Source: Agrypnia vestita
Taxonomy: Eukaryota; Arthropoda; Insecta; Trichoptera; Phryganeidae
NCBI GenBank assembly: GCA_016648135.1
Contig: JADDOH010002135.1
Coordinates: forward strand, 124,001-188,000
Length of the DNA: 64,000 bases
Direction: 5' to 3'
Part shown: positions 43,031 to 53,636 of the stretch, in pieces
Position numbering within the stretch: position 1 is the stretch's first letter
Layout: each line of letters starts with the position of its first letter
Notes under the pieces: generated by a model
What the model was told of the DNA's origin: nothing
Databases searched by the model: none
The model's input: the letters and a program-made list of their open reading frames with translations, nothing else
Program-made: the position numbers and the translations under genes

Positions 43031-43190
43031 AAATATTTTTTCGTGAATTAGATTTTTTGTATGTCTCTCTAATTGATTAATTAATTTGGTTATTAAAAAT
43101 ATTTCACAGAACTTTGTTCTGTGAAATATTTTTAAAAACCAAATTATTGTTTACAACTTCACAAATACGAATGTGTTCTTGAATATTATT

Positions 43191-43400
43191 AATTTTTGCT
43201 TATACACTAAATGACATACAAATTAAATGGAATTGACGGATAGTTAGAGATTAATTGGTTATAATGAAAATTAGGTGCATTCGCGAAGTGCATACTTGCA
43301 GTGGAGGCATTAAATGCTATTGAAGCGGTGATTATCTAAATAGGTGCGTTTTAAGTTGTTCTATCACTTTATTCACTTTATTCTATCGTATAGGCATGCC
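43191..43400 (-). pseudogene. CR1/L2-like LINE 3' end, right part
   Basis: Blocks with AATGGAATTGACGGATAG and TTCGCGAAGTGCATACTTG correspond to the 3' untranslated region of the copies at 7.3 and 38.7 kb, continuing the left part. Confidence 0.6.
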
Positions 43401-43918
43401 TGCGTTCAAAACATTCACTCTACGCTTTTAAAACGCCTTCAAATAACATAATTTTTCAAAATGCTCTTCTGGAAGTAAAAAGATTGGTTATTAATTAAAA
43501 CTGAAGATAGACGAGCTTAGTCTTTGCTCTGGGAGTCCAATGCCTCCCGGGAGCTGGTCCGATCCATGGACCACATCTCGGGGTAAGAGCAGACCACACG
43601 TGAGACGCATTACACAGTAAGAAGTCGCTTAGATTTTCAGTAATTCCGAATGTCACGCCATGTCAATTGCGGGCGTTTTAAGCCGATTTGACAGTGTCGT
43701 GATCCCCTTCGGACGTCGGATGCTGCGCTATCTGGAGAGCTTTGTCTCGATCAGTTATGAAATAGCAATCAGCCGTGCCATTAACGAACCGGTATCCGAG
43801 TGAAAATTTAAGATTTATGGCGGCGATCCGTAATGACCGGCATCCATTACCGCGGACAGGCCAATAAGCGTGGCTCTAAACATTTTGGCACGACATTTTT
43901 TGTACACATTTTTACAAT
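43401..43918. other. Low-repeat DNA, candidate conserved block
   Basis: From about 43.52 to 43.88 kb composition is balanced with many CpGs (TTATGGCGGCGATCCGTAAT, CCATTACCGCGGACAGGCCA). No repeat of the window recurs. Candidate regulatory DNA. Confidence 0.35.
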
Positions 43919-44150
43919 TGTGGGGTATAAAAGCGAAGGCAGCAATATCAAAAAAAATTGAATGCAGTCATCGAGGATTACTAATTAATGAAATACTGAA
44001 TTGGAGATTTTATAGGAAACATAGCCTATAAATGTATAGGAAACATGAATTTGGAATGGATAGATACCCTCGTAGAATCCCCAGTGACTGCATTCAAAAC
44101 TGTTTAATTTTTTGGAAATTGCTGCCTTTGGTTTCATACCCCTCATTCGT
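43919..44150. mobile_element. Palindromic MITE family B copy
   Basis: Starts TGTGGGGTATAAAAGCGAAG and ends with the complement of GGGGTATGAAACCAAAGGCA. Interior blocks as in other copies. Confidence 0.75.
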
Positions 44151-44198
44151 TTTATAATTATTTATTTTTAAAAATAATTAAATTTTTGAAAGTTTATA

Positions 44199-44594
44199 TA
44201 CAGGGTGTACCAGAGCTAGCAGCAGAAACTTGGCCGGTAGATTCTTGACTATGTTATTAGTCTAAAATGTTCATGCAACTATGAACTATATATCAATAGT
44301 TATGGGGATATGCATTATCAAAGTTCGCATTTTTTTCAATATTTCTGACTTATTTTCTGCAAAAAGTTGAACTGTCATTACAGTAATTTATATCGATTAT
44401 GAAAAATTCATTTGCTTCAATTCAACTTGAATAAAATAATAAATGCCTCGTAAAAAAACACTTTTTTAAATTTTTACAAGGTTGTTATCATTGATTATTG
44501 ATATTAGGTCATGATTGCTTAAACATTTTAGACTCTTATCGTAGGCAGGAATCTACCTGCCAAGTTTCTGCTGCTAGCTCTAGTATAGACTGTA
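44199..44594. mobile_element. Palindromic MITE family C copy
   Basis: Starts TACAGGGTGTACCAGAGCTA and ends with CTAGCTCTAGTATAGACTGT. Arms share GTAGATTC-TGNCTATGTTA and ATATCAATAGTTATGGGGAT blocks. Right arm shortened. Confidence 0.75.
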
Positions 44595-44939
44595 TGTTCT
44601 AAATCAGTCTATTTTATATTATATTTTCGAATGGATTATGCTTGAGACATCTATAGTCCTTTACATAGACAAAGAATACAAAAAATTTCGCCCCTGAGTA
44701 ATGATACCTCTATATTTTTAAATGGGAATATTTATATTCTTCTGTAATTTATCTTATTTAATTAATATCCCCCTGTGGACAGAATCCAGTAATTATACTC
44801 TCAGAATACACATAAAAATATTTTCAATGATTTCGCGTTCAGGTTTTAAACACTAGTGCATGAATAATTTCATCGCTGCAAATATTGCATAATGATTAAA
44901 CCTTGTCGAATTCCCGTAATGTTAAACATGCACGAGATT

Positions 44940-45185
44940 CATTTTATTCGGCTTTAGTGACGTGCTCCTTCCTCAATGTACCCGGACAGTACCCACTCGG
45001 CGCGATCATTTTTCGGTATGGCAACCCTCAATTATACCTGACAGCGTTCCCCCTCCCCGCGGCTACCGTGTTCCGCGCAGAAAGCTCCCCGCCGCGCCCG
45101 GCCCGGCGGAAGTCGCGCACCTCTATCGCCGTCTCGCTCTTTCCGCCCGCTCGGCGATGCCCGCCGCTCGGAAGTGCACGCCGAA
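44940..45185. other. GC-rich island 5
   Basis: Very GC-rich (GCCGCGCCCGGCCCGGCGGA). ORFs of 84 and 124 codons in two plus frames and 66 on the minus strand are compositional; none has a domain. The hAT element that begins at 45,186 inserted at its right edge, so the island continues for a few bases at 46,067. Confidence 0.4.
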
Positions 45186-45289
45186 TAGCGAAGGGAAAAA
45201 CCACATTTCAAAATGAAGACTACAACACACACACGTTCACCAGTTTGAAGACTACAAAGTGTACACTACAATTGTAGTAAAAACTACTT

Positions 45290-45515
45290 GAAGTGAAGTA
45301 ATTGTAGTACTACGAAATGAAGTGGAGTAAATGAAGTGAAGTAATGAAGTAATTGTAGTATTAATGAAGTGAAGTAATGAAATGAAGTAATTGTAGTATT
45401 AATGAAGTGAAGTAATGTAATGAAGTAATTGTAGTATTAATGAAGTGAAGTAATGAAATGAAGTAATTGTAGTATTAATGCAGTGAAGTGTAATGAAATG
45501 GAGTAATGTAGTACT
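45290..45515. repeat. ~38-bp minisatellite
   Basis: About five to six tandem units built on GTAGTATTAATGAAGTGAAG and TAATGAAATGAAGTAATT, with small length differences. Confidence 0.85.
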
Positions 45516-45699
45516 CTTTTTTTCCCAAATAAAAATTTTGCGAGCTAAAAGAAAAAAAAAAAAAAAAGGTCAACGAGGAAAATATTTAAGATAAATGACG
45601 ATATTTTCTCCAAAGTAACATTTGGCAACCTATAAAAAAAAATTTAAAAAAAGTCGCCAACCAGATTTCTTCATTTGTTCAAAAAAAAAATTCAAACCA

Positions 45700-45860
45700 T
45701 GTGGGGGGGGGGGGGGTGTTACAGTTTCCAGAGATTTCTTCATTTAGCTACATCAACTTACCAAAATATTCTTCATGAATCCCAAAATTTTTCAAACCAT
45801 GCGGGGGGGGTTGTTACAGTTTCCCAATATTTCTTCATATATCTACATCAACTTCCCAAA
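45700..45860. repeat. Poly-G containing ~110-bp tandem duplication
   Basis: Two units share TTCAAACCATG, a run of G (about 15, then 9), TTACAGTTTCC, ATTTCTTCAT and TACATCAACTT. The G runs could form quadruplexes. Confidence 0.75.
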
Positions 45861-46550
45861 AATTTCACATAAAAAATGAATGAAGTATATGTACTTTGTG
45901 TAGTGTTCGCTTTGGAATGAAGTGTACTATTTGAAATTTATACTTTCAATAACTTTGGTGTTTGTAGTGTGCACTACACATCAAAACGTGCGAAGTGTGC
46001 ACTTCAATGTAATGTAGTACTACATTGTAGTAGTGAGTACAGAGCGGACCCATCACTAACGCCGAATCTCATCTCCACTTGGAACCCGTTAGCGCTAAAA
46101 ACAAATCGCACACAAAACAAAAGTATAAATAATGTTCCTATCGTAATTAGTGGGTAATTGCGAGACCCTATTTCAGCGATGGTTAACCTTTTTTGATCAA
46201 ATGTGTGCTGAGTTGTCGAAATAAATATTAAGCGACGTTTATCTTTCACATTCTAATGCATAATATTGCAAATGCTGCGGTCGCTTAGGTGCGTATAGGG
46301 AAAATCTTTGTTCGGTAGAATTAAGAATAATAAGAAAAGAATATAATGCTTATTATTTATTCATACACTTAACATCATATTGTATAATCACGCACTACCA
46401 AAATATTATACACCAGCTGTAACCCGACAAAAATGACGGCACTTTTACTTGTCGGTTCCTCAGGAATAAGTATTTATTTGTTTATACAAAATAAAATAAA
46501 TAAATTAGTATAAAAAAGTTACTTAATTGGGAAAAATTTGATGGAAAAAA

Positions 46551-46751
46551 ACAATTCGTTCTAATACGTCTGACTTGTTTAAAAAAATAACTACGAGCTT
46601 GCAAATTTCGAAACAACTATGAAAAAGTCAAACTAAATACTGTTAAAAAGTTTAATGTCGTAGTAAATAAGTTGCACTTTATTATAAAAATACGCTTTTA
46701 CTTAGACTCTCGGTTTGGAAAGATTTTTTTAAAGCAACGTCTATTGTAATA
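46551..46751. repeat. ~200-bp direct repeat, copy inside the Helitron
   Basis: Matches 48,116-48,319 over its length, including CTACGAGCTTG, GAAACAACTATGAAAAAGTC and CGCTTTTACTTAGACTCTCG. Confidence 0.8.
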
Positions 46752-48035
46752 TTAGGTCCTTACATATGAAATTGACGTTTAGTATGGGAGGAACATAAAG
46801 CCGATTTTTTTTATTATAATATATTTATTTAATCAAAGTATGTACCATTGCTATCTATGCACTTTTGCCATCTCATAGGTAGTTCATCGATCCCTTTACT
46901 AAAAAAACCATTCGGACGGGAATCAATAAAATCTTTGAAGGCGGTTTGGACTGCCCCATCGGAGTTGAATTTTTTCCTTTGCAAGAAGTTATCCAAATTT
47001 CGAAAAAAATGGTAATCTGTTGGGGCAAGGTCCGGAGAGTACGGTGGATGTCTTAGACATTCCAATTGAAGCTCCTCTAATTTGGTAGCCGTCTGTTGTG
47101 CAGTGTGTGGTCTAGCGTTATCATGAAGCAGCAGTGGCCTAGAGCGATTAACCAGCCTCGGTTGTTTAGCAGCTAGCTTTTCCATCATGGTTTGCAGTTG
47201 CTGACAATAGACATCTGCCGTAATCGTCTGGCCAGATTTAAGAAAGCTGTAGTGAACGACACCAGCACTAGTCCACCAAACGCTCACAAGTAACTTTTTT
47301 GGAGTCAATTTTCGCTTGGGGCATGGTTTGGCTGGTTCGGCAGGGTTCAGCCATTGCCATGAGCGCTTCCGATTATCGTACAGGATCCACTTTTCATCAC
47401 AGGTAATGATTCGATTTAAAATCCCTTCATTATTGTGCCGGTTGAGTAATGCAACGCATCAGTCAACGCGCGTTTGTTGATTTGCTTCACTCAATCCGTG
47501 AGGTACCCACCTTTCAAGCTTTTTCACCTTACCAATTTGCTTCAAATGGATTAAAACAGTTTTATCACTAACACCGCAGCCTGCAGCTAACTCGGATGTG
47601 GTTTGCGATGGATCCGCTTCCACAATAGCCTTCAATTCTTCATTATCAACTTTGGTCTCCGGCCGTCCACGGGGCTGTTCTGCAGGTCGAAATTTCCAGA
47701 ACGAAAACGTTGGAACCAAAAACGCACTGTGTTTTCTTTTGCGGCACCGTCGCCATACACATCATTAATCCTTCGAGCCGTTTCTGCAGCACTGGTGCCA
47801 CGGTGGAACTCGTACTCGTAAATAACGCGATATTTCAAGTTTTTCATTTTGTAAACTGAGTGACGCAAAGAAAAAAACAATTGAGGAAAAAACAAATGAA
47901 TTATAATTTTCAAAACACAAATACATGAGTAAATAGCTGTATAAATTTGGATTTGGAATTCCTAACCAAAGAGAAGATATTTGAGATCAAATTTGCCAGT
48001 ACGGCAAAACGCCAATTTCATATGTAAGGACCTAA
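46752..48035 (-). mobile_element. mariner element, copy 2
   Basis: The element is 1,284 bp, the same length as copy 1. It begins TTAGGTCCTTACATATGAAA and ends with the exact complement. Target duplication is TA at 46750-46751 and 48036-48037. It lies within a Helitron, so it is the younger of the two insertions. Confidence 0.95.
46829..47847 (-). pseudogene. mariner transposase, copy 2 (broken)
   Basis: Same frame as copy 1, starting MKNLKYRVIYEYEFHRGTSA. All three catalytic aspartates are present: TCDEKW, HDNARPH and PTDYHFF, with D34D spacing. Lesions differ from copy 1: a one-base deletion near 47,675, and a TGC to TGA stop at 47459-47461. The WVPHEL motif reads WVPHGL. The last 160 codons are open. 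The copy cannot make a full-length transposase as it stands, although the ends are intact. Tentatively of the cecropia subfamily. Confidence 0.92.
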
Positions 48036-48115
48036 TATTACAACGGACGAGCGGACAGACAACGAAATTATTATAATAGGGATAGACATGAACTAACGTT
48101 AATTTCCTAGTACAC

Positions 48116-48319
48116 AACCAATCCGTTCCAAACGTCTGGCTTGTTTAAAAAAATTACTACGAGCTTGTAAATTACGAAACAACTATGAAAAAGTCAAATT
48201 AAATACTGTTAAAAAGTTTAATGTCTTAGTAAATAAGTTGCACTTTATTATAAAAATACGCTTTTACTTAGACTCTCGGTTTAGAAAGATTTTTTTTAAG
48301 GCAACGTCTATTGTAATAT
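48116..48319. repeat. ~200-bp direct repeat, copy outside the Helitron
   Basis: Second member of the pair described at 46,551. It begins 33 bp beyond the Helitron 5' end and ends at CTATTGTAATAT, where the inner copy meets the mariner insertion. Confidence 0.8.
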
Positions 48320-49339
48320 ATGCGTTATGTTTACATAGAGATTTAATTATACAAGAATAAATACTTTTAACTGCAATATTGATGTATCTTAAACATAAGC
48401 GAGGGGAGAAATTCTTCCGCTTTGAACTCCCTTTCCTAAAGAACGGATTATGTTCATTTCTGTACATTTTTATACTCTGTATATTATTAATTTATTCAAT
48501 CATTTAAAGACAATGTCAATGCAAAACTCGTAACAAGCACATCTTTTAAGATTTCAAAAAAAAACGAAATGTAACACCAACAATATCATCAATTCGACTC
48601 GTAATTTATTCAGGAACTACCATGAATTATCGTGGACTATTTCTATTACACCCTGTAAATTATTTCTTCATACTAAATAATCTATATATTTAAAATAATG
48701 TGTACATCTCGCTACTTAAAATTTTGTTATTTTTTTGATACTGGTAATTCTTGCAACATCATTTTTTAAGCATTTATACAAAGTGTAGATTCATCTCCCA
48801 TCCCAAAAGATCAAGTATTGTATAAAAACAACAAATTAATTGGTCGAAGGTGCACGTCTACAGATCTGTTCCCTGCAATGTTTAACGTCTTCACTCGTCT
48901 GTCTATTCAGATCTGTCGGCTTTTCTCAGTGATGTTCTAAACCTCCATTTACTGTGTCAGTCCCTTCCACAGCACCGGAAATCTTCAAACGTCAATTAGC
49001 AGCAAACAGTAGCGTTTCCGTGTCCGCGCGCGATTGTTCCACATTCAAAATGAAGAGGCTGCCTTCACTTGGAGATAATCAGCGCGGAGATGAATGGACC
49101 GCTTCCAAAGGACATATTTTTAAATTTTGTCTAATTTAGCCTACATAGTGATAAAGTTTCACCATAAATTAATTCATTGTAGTGGAATATCAGTCGATAC
49201 CAAAACCTTTAGCAAAAGGTTACTTAATAATCATTCTATTGTAATTAAACTTCGGCTATTGTTTTTAATTCTGATAATAATTCTTAAAAAAATTACCTTT
49301 TTTTTTTTAAATCTACCTTTAACCGAAGCATCTGTTATA
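48320..49339. other. Unassigned DNA; GC-richer at 48.84-49.11 kb
   Basis: The segment 48.84-49.11 kb has balanced composition and does not match window repeats. No domain is recognised in its short ORFs. Confidence 0.35.
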
Positions 49340-49893
49340 TACAGGGTTATTTGGAAAAAAATAATAAACTCACAGGACTATATTCCTGCCTTGATTATGA
49401 GTCGAAAATGTTCAAACAGCCATGACCTAATATCAATAGTTATGGCGTTATGCAATATCAAAGTTGTGCATTTTTTTTCAATATTTCTGACTTATTTTTT
49501 ACAAAACGTTGAACTATCATTGCAGTAACTTATATCGATAATGAAAAATTCATTCGTTTCAATAAAAGTTAAATAAAATTATAAAAACCCTGCAGAAATT
49601 CCAATTGGAATGTTTTCCAATTGGAATTCGAAGGTTTTTATTAATTTATTATTTGACTTGTATTAAAGGGAATGAATTTTTCATATTCGATATAAATTAC
49701 TGTAATGATAGTCCATCGTTTTACAAAAAATAAATTAGAAATATTGAGAAAAAATACTAGCTTTGATGTCGCATATCTCTATAACTATTGATATTAGGTC
49801 ATGATTGCTTGAACATTTTCGATTAATAATCAAGGGAGGAATATAACCCTGCGATGTTATTAATGTTTTCTAAATAACACTATATATACACAT
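49340..49893. mobile_element. Palindromic MITE family C variant
   Basis: Ends are TACAGGGTTATTTGGAAAA and the complement of a TAGTGTTATTTAGAAAA-type end. Arms share TATATTCCTGCCTTGATTAT, ATATCAATAGTTATGGCGTT and ACAAAACGTTGAACTATCAT, and meet at ATTCCAATTGGAAT near 49.6 kb. A 133-codon ORF across it is accidental. Confidence 0.75.
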
Positions 49894-50740
49894 ACAGTAC
49901 CGGTATTTCATTTTCCTAAATATATATACCCTGATAGATCGACTTTTGGACCAAACAAAACCCAAATTTGTGGTTTTACATTATTATTTTTGCGTTATTC
50001 AAATGGATTTTTTGTCTCTAGCATTCTAACTTAGAGTATCAAGAGAGATAATTGCTTTTTCGTACGGTATATGATGGAAAAGTAGTTTATTCGACAAAAT
50101 TTATTTTTAAGTCCAAAACTGACTCTGTGCTCATTTCTGTCGACTGTAGATGTAAAATTTATGTGTATTTCATTTTATATTTTAACAAACAGACCATTAA
50201 CGCGTCGTTATTGACCCTGACAGATATATTTTTATTGTATTAAGGAAATCGAACAGGTTTTTTACAGTAAATTAAAATATAAGTAGCATAAAAATGATTC
50301 CTCTGAATTACCATGGACTACTAAAAATGGAAGAGATTGAATAAGTTAAAGATGTGTAAGAAACTGAGAGGGGGACTAAAATATGTGTGAAAATTATAAT
50401 GAAATGGTCTACGTGATAAAATCTATATTATAATTGCTCCAAAAATAATGCATGTAGTGTGCAATATTCACAGTTTGAAAGATAACCAAATCTTATAAAA
50501 AGCACTAGCCTAGGAGGAACAGGCGAAGGTATCGACAACAGCCGATTGCATAACTTGTTGTGCTACAAAAAATAAAGCTCCTTAAAATGTGGGTTGAAAT
50601 ACAGTGAAGCTCTGTAGAAAAAAGCATTGAAAGCTTTTAAAATATTCACTCTTTTTACGAAAGCTCAAAATTGTGATGAATTCTTCGCCATCAGTCTGCC
50701 GTGGCTGATTAATTTATTTTCGTGACCTGTATCTGCTCGT
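49894..50740. other. AT-rich region, no gene seen
   Basis: No recognised element. Confidence 0.4.
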
Positions 50741-50744
50741 GTAA

Positions 50745-51090
50745 ATCAAAACTACGCTCTTACGCCCTCTCCCTCGCTCCCTTCCATCTCCCTTCTCCCT
50801 CTCGGCGCTCATTTGCAGTCACGTCTGGTGATTAACCGCTTCCGGTGACGCGTCACCCAGAAGAGACAGGACCGCTCGCGCACGCACACACGCACACCCA
50901 CACACCCACATGGCCGGGCACATCCTCCATTGTCTTATCGGCTGACGAAGTGTTGTCCTTGCTGTTTATCGTCTGTTTCGGTGGAAGCTTCAAGGACAGC
51001 GGGATCTAGCGCGTGTCTCCGCGCCCGAGGACTATTTTTAACGCTGCCACGCGCGATTCGGCAGCCAGGAAGGACCGGCGCGTACGTGGT
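50745..51090. other. GC-rich island 6 with CA-rich tract
   Basis: CT-rich (TCCCTTCTCCCTCTCGG), then a CGCACACACGCACACCCACA tract, then a CpG-rich block. The 76-codon ORF at 50930 is unrecognised. It may be a promoter-like or conserved element; there is no proof of either. Confidence 0.35.
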
Positions 51091-51299
51091 CATTTTTATG
51101 AAATTGCCCATCGGTACATATTCTGAATTAATTAATTACGACCTTCGTTCGTGTCATTAGTAGCATCACTCTAGGAATGGACTTTGTTTGCCGCCTTGGC
51201 ATGGCATTTAAAATATCATCAAATAGCAGCTATGTTATAAATATACTGCCCCCATAAACATAAAATAAATTTTCTCAGATTTGAGCATATATAGAACTT

Positions 51300-51480
51300 T
51301 AAAAATTAGATAATGCGTGGATTGTGGATGTTCTTATAGAGTGATGACTTAAGCTAGCTCATGAAGGTTGGGAGCCCTGTGCCATCGTGTAAAAATACTT
51401 CCACACACGTTTCTCATATTCATAGCTCGCGTATGTTCTTCGTGGGACTTCAATAATAATATATCTTAATTAATTAATCA
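51300..51480. repeat. MITE family D copy (one arm)
   Basis: GTGATGACTTAAGCTAGC, CACACACGTTTCTCATATTC and CGTGGGACTTCAATAA in family order. Confidence 0.55.
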
Positions 51481-51699
51481 TCCCCTTAGAGACAAAATCC
51501 AGTAACTGAGTTCTTAGAACATACCTGCATATAAAAAAATATATTTTTTAAATATATGTGTATAAAGAAGTTTAAAAAATGGAAGAAAAAAAATCAGGCA
51601 TATTTTAGCACATATATTAAAATAATTCGTAAAAATTTAATGTATCCTACATTAAAAAGTGTATTGCTTATTACTCCACTTCAAAAATATAGAGATACC

Positions 51700-51920
51700 T
51701 ATACCAGCTGCGAAAATCTATGTATACTAACTAGTTCATGATAAAAGACCACAGATGTCTCTACCAATAAACAAAAGATTTTCAGATTTGAACATAAATA
51801 TTTAGAGCTTTCAAAGATTGATTAGTTTTAAGCCCTGGGCCACCGTATAAAAAATACTTCCACACACGTTTATCATATTCGTAGCTTCGCCTCTGTGAGA
51901 CATCTATAATTTACCTCAAT
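51700..51920. repeat. MITE family D copy (one arm)
   Basis: CTATGTATACTAAC, AGACCACAGATGTCTCTACC and the end CGCCTCTGTGAGACATC. The first blocks are shared with the 41.65-kb variant. Confidence 0.5.
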
Positions 51921-52537
51921 AAAGGCAGCTATTTGACAAAATCGAGTCCTGTGTTTATTTACTAACTTTGCATTATAAAAAGTCCACCTTATTTTAAAAA
52001 TAATTTTTGGTAACTTAACTATTTTACAAAACATCATGAATTACTTAAAATGTACTACAATTAATTAAAGTATACTGTCTTATTGCTTAGAATTAATACA
52101 ATTTTTGTGAAAAATTAAAAAACAATATGACGTTTTTCGCACTAATATAAATTTTATATTGCTCTTCGTTTTATGTCAAATGGTTTACAATTTCTTATAG
52201 AAAATTACTTCATTTTATGCTAATAGCTTCCTTCATGCTTATCAGGCTAATAAAGAGATTAATTGTTTGTGATTGCTTTTTTCTTTTTTAAGAATATTAA
52301 TACTATTTTGAACCACTCTCATTACATGCTTTTATTTAACTCTCTTTGTCTGTTGATTATTGTTTGTCGATGTTCAATAATTGATTTTTCACTAACTTCC
52401 CGACTAGAGCTTTGAAACTTTCAAGATTTACGTAAAGTGGATGACTACGCAAAATTATATAGGTAATTTTCGACATGATATGGTCACTACTTCGATGAAA
52501 ATTAATAAGAACGTGAAGAACGAAACAGCTGAAGAAC
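51921..52537. other. AT-rich region, no gene seen
   Basis: No recognised element. Confidence 0.4.
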
Positions 52538-52616
52538 ATTAGAAAATTTATTTTAAACTTTAAAACAACGTATTTAATATTTGGATACTGTATGGGTGAT
52601 GTTAAAAAATCGATTA
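52538..52616 (-). repeat. ~80-bp dispersed repeat
   Basis: On the minus strand it carries TTTTTAACATCACCCATACA and GTATCCAAATATTAAATACG; an inverted second copy lies at 61.30-61.38 kb. Family unknown. Confidence 0.6.
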
Positions 52617-52737
52617 CCAATGTAGGTACCTATTGGCCAGTGGCGTGTAGTGGGTACAAACTTAGGTTACGCTGTGACAGTCTATATACCTATATTTAAA
52701 AAACTTATGTATTTTTTTTAACTGTATATAATGAACT

Positions 52738-52803
52738 TGAGTAGGGCCGATATGGGAGCTTTCGCTCATAAAACGGTCCTGGGAAAGCGGTGGGTGTCCA
52801 TTC
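52738..52803 (-). mobile_element. 66-bp retro-insertion with 17-bp target duplication
   Basis: Flanked by the perfect direct repeat ACTGTATATAATGAACT at 52721-52737 and 52804-52820. The insert matches, inverted, 22.05-22.12 kb (CCAGGACCGTT, AGCNAAAGCT, CATATCGGNCCTACTCA). The duplication shows insertion by target-primed reverse transcription or a similar staggered cut. The insert is too short to assign a family. Confidence 0.8.
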
Positions 52804-53349
52804 ACTGTATATAATGAACTATTCTGAGGAGCTTTAATCTACAAAAATAACTGCACTATAAAAGAAGTATTGTAAACAATGATTTTCTTAGTAAATAAAT
52901 ATTGTATATAAAGGTAACATGGCAAAAATTTTCAATACGATTTATATATATAATTAAAACGAGAATAATACTAATTTCAGATATACGTTTCTTTTCACAA
53001 AAATAAATCAAACATTTTATGATATCATCGATGGCAATGTCGTCGTAAATAAACATTTTAATTTTGTATTAAAATGTTCAAAAACCTACATTTTACGAAG
53101 TTTCTTAATAAATTATCATAAAAATGTAAATAGAAACGGATTGAATTTATGTGATTGTTGAATTCAGTAATTCATATAAAAATATATGAGAAAAAAAGAA
53201 CAAATGTACTCAACATAATCATTATGATTTGACAGATGGAATTCACCATAGAAAAGAGAAATAGAATTCACACAAAATATGAAAAATTTAGGTACTTGTC
53301 CATTACAAAAAACTCGCAGACATAGATGAGTCAAAATACACAGTTCAGA

Positions 53350-53636
53350 ACGAGTTTTTACTCGACTTGACTACGTCTATGGAACAAACTTTTAATAAAT
53401 TTATTGTTCGAAGAATATTTTTTCTTCTGAATGAAGGCTTGAACTTTGCGGTGACATTATTATTAAAATAAAACACAAATCACTTTGTTTTCACCACTTT
53501 ATTAGATTATACAATTCTGAAGAAGGGAACATTGTTCTCGAAACATCTAGATTTTATAATCTAATAAAGTGGTGAACACAAAGTGATTTTTGTTTTATTT
53601 TAATAAATTTATCATTTTTTAAGTGAGATAAATTTA
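53350..53636. mobile_element. Insertion with 47-bp inverted arms, Penelope-like motif
   Basis: Absent from hAT copy 1. Arms AAAACACAAATCACTTTG / CAAAGTGATTTTTGTTTT with CACCACTTTATTAGATTATA are inverted around AGAAGGGAACATTGTTCTCG and AAACATCTAG. The CGAAACATC-type core resembles Penelope-like terminal regions at 6.9 and 35.6 kb. Confidence 0.55.

Larger units (their letters stand above)
42537..43190. mobile_element. Foldback element with two tRNA-like units, copy 2
   Basis: Inverted arms of about 150 bp carry TTAATAACCAAATTAATTA at the outer edge, then ATCAATTAGAAA, ACAGAAAAATCTAATT and a tRNA-like unit pointing inward. The central spacer is about 280 bp and has further inverted words (TCACAAATACGAATGTGTTC). 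It is inserted within a LINE 3' end. The outer segments match copy 1 at 14.56 kb, but the tRNA-like bodies differ. Confidence 0.75.
45186..46058. mobile_element. Non-autonomous hAT element with internal minisatellite
   Basis: The element starts TAGCGAAGGG and ends CCCATCACTA (complement TAGTGATGGG), a short inverted repeat of hAT type. It is flanked by a perfect 8-bp target duplication ACGCCGAA at 45178-45185 and 46059-46066. Near both ends are many TGTAGT/ACTACA words, as expected of subterminal binding sites. The interior holds a minisatellite and a duplicated poly-G block. There is no transposase. Confidence 0.85.
46413..48082 (-). mobile_element. Helitron-like element split by mariner copy 2
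   Basis: On the minus strand the 5' end is TCCCTATTATAATAATTTCG with GTTGTCTGTCCGCTCGTCCG. The 3' end is the hairpin GCCGTCATTTTTGTCGGG followed by TTACAG and CTGG. An A precedes and a T follows, as in other copies. Without the mariner it would be about 380 bp. Non-coding apart from the mariner. Confidence 0.7.

Noticed and set aside
44903..45277. 124-codon ORF crossing the 45.1-kb GC-rich island
   Set aside because: It runs through the hAT insertion boundary at 45,186, so it cannot be an ancestral gene in this form.
45290..45515. CRISPR-like array
   Set aside because: Units are contiguous without unique spacers, the genome is eukaryotic and the array lies in an hAT element.
49127..49528. 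133-codon plus-strand ORF
   Set aside because: It extends into the left arm of a family C MITE and has no motif.
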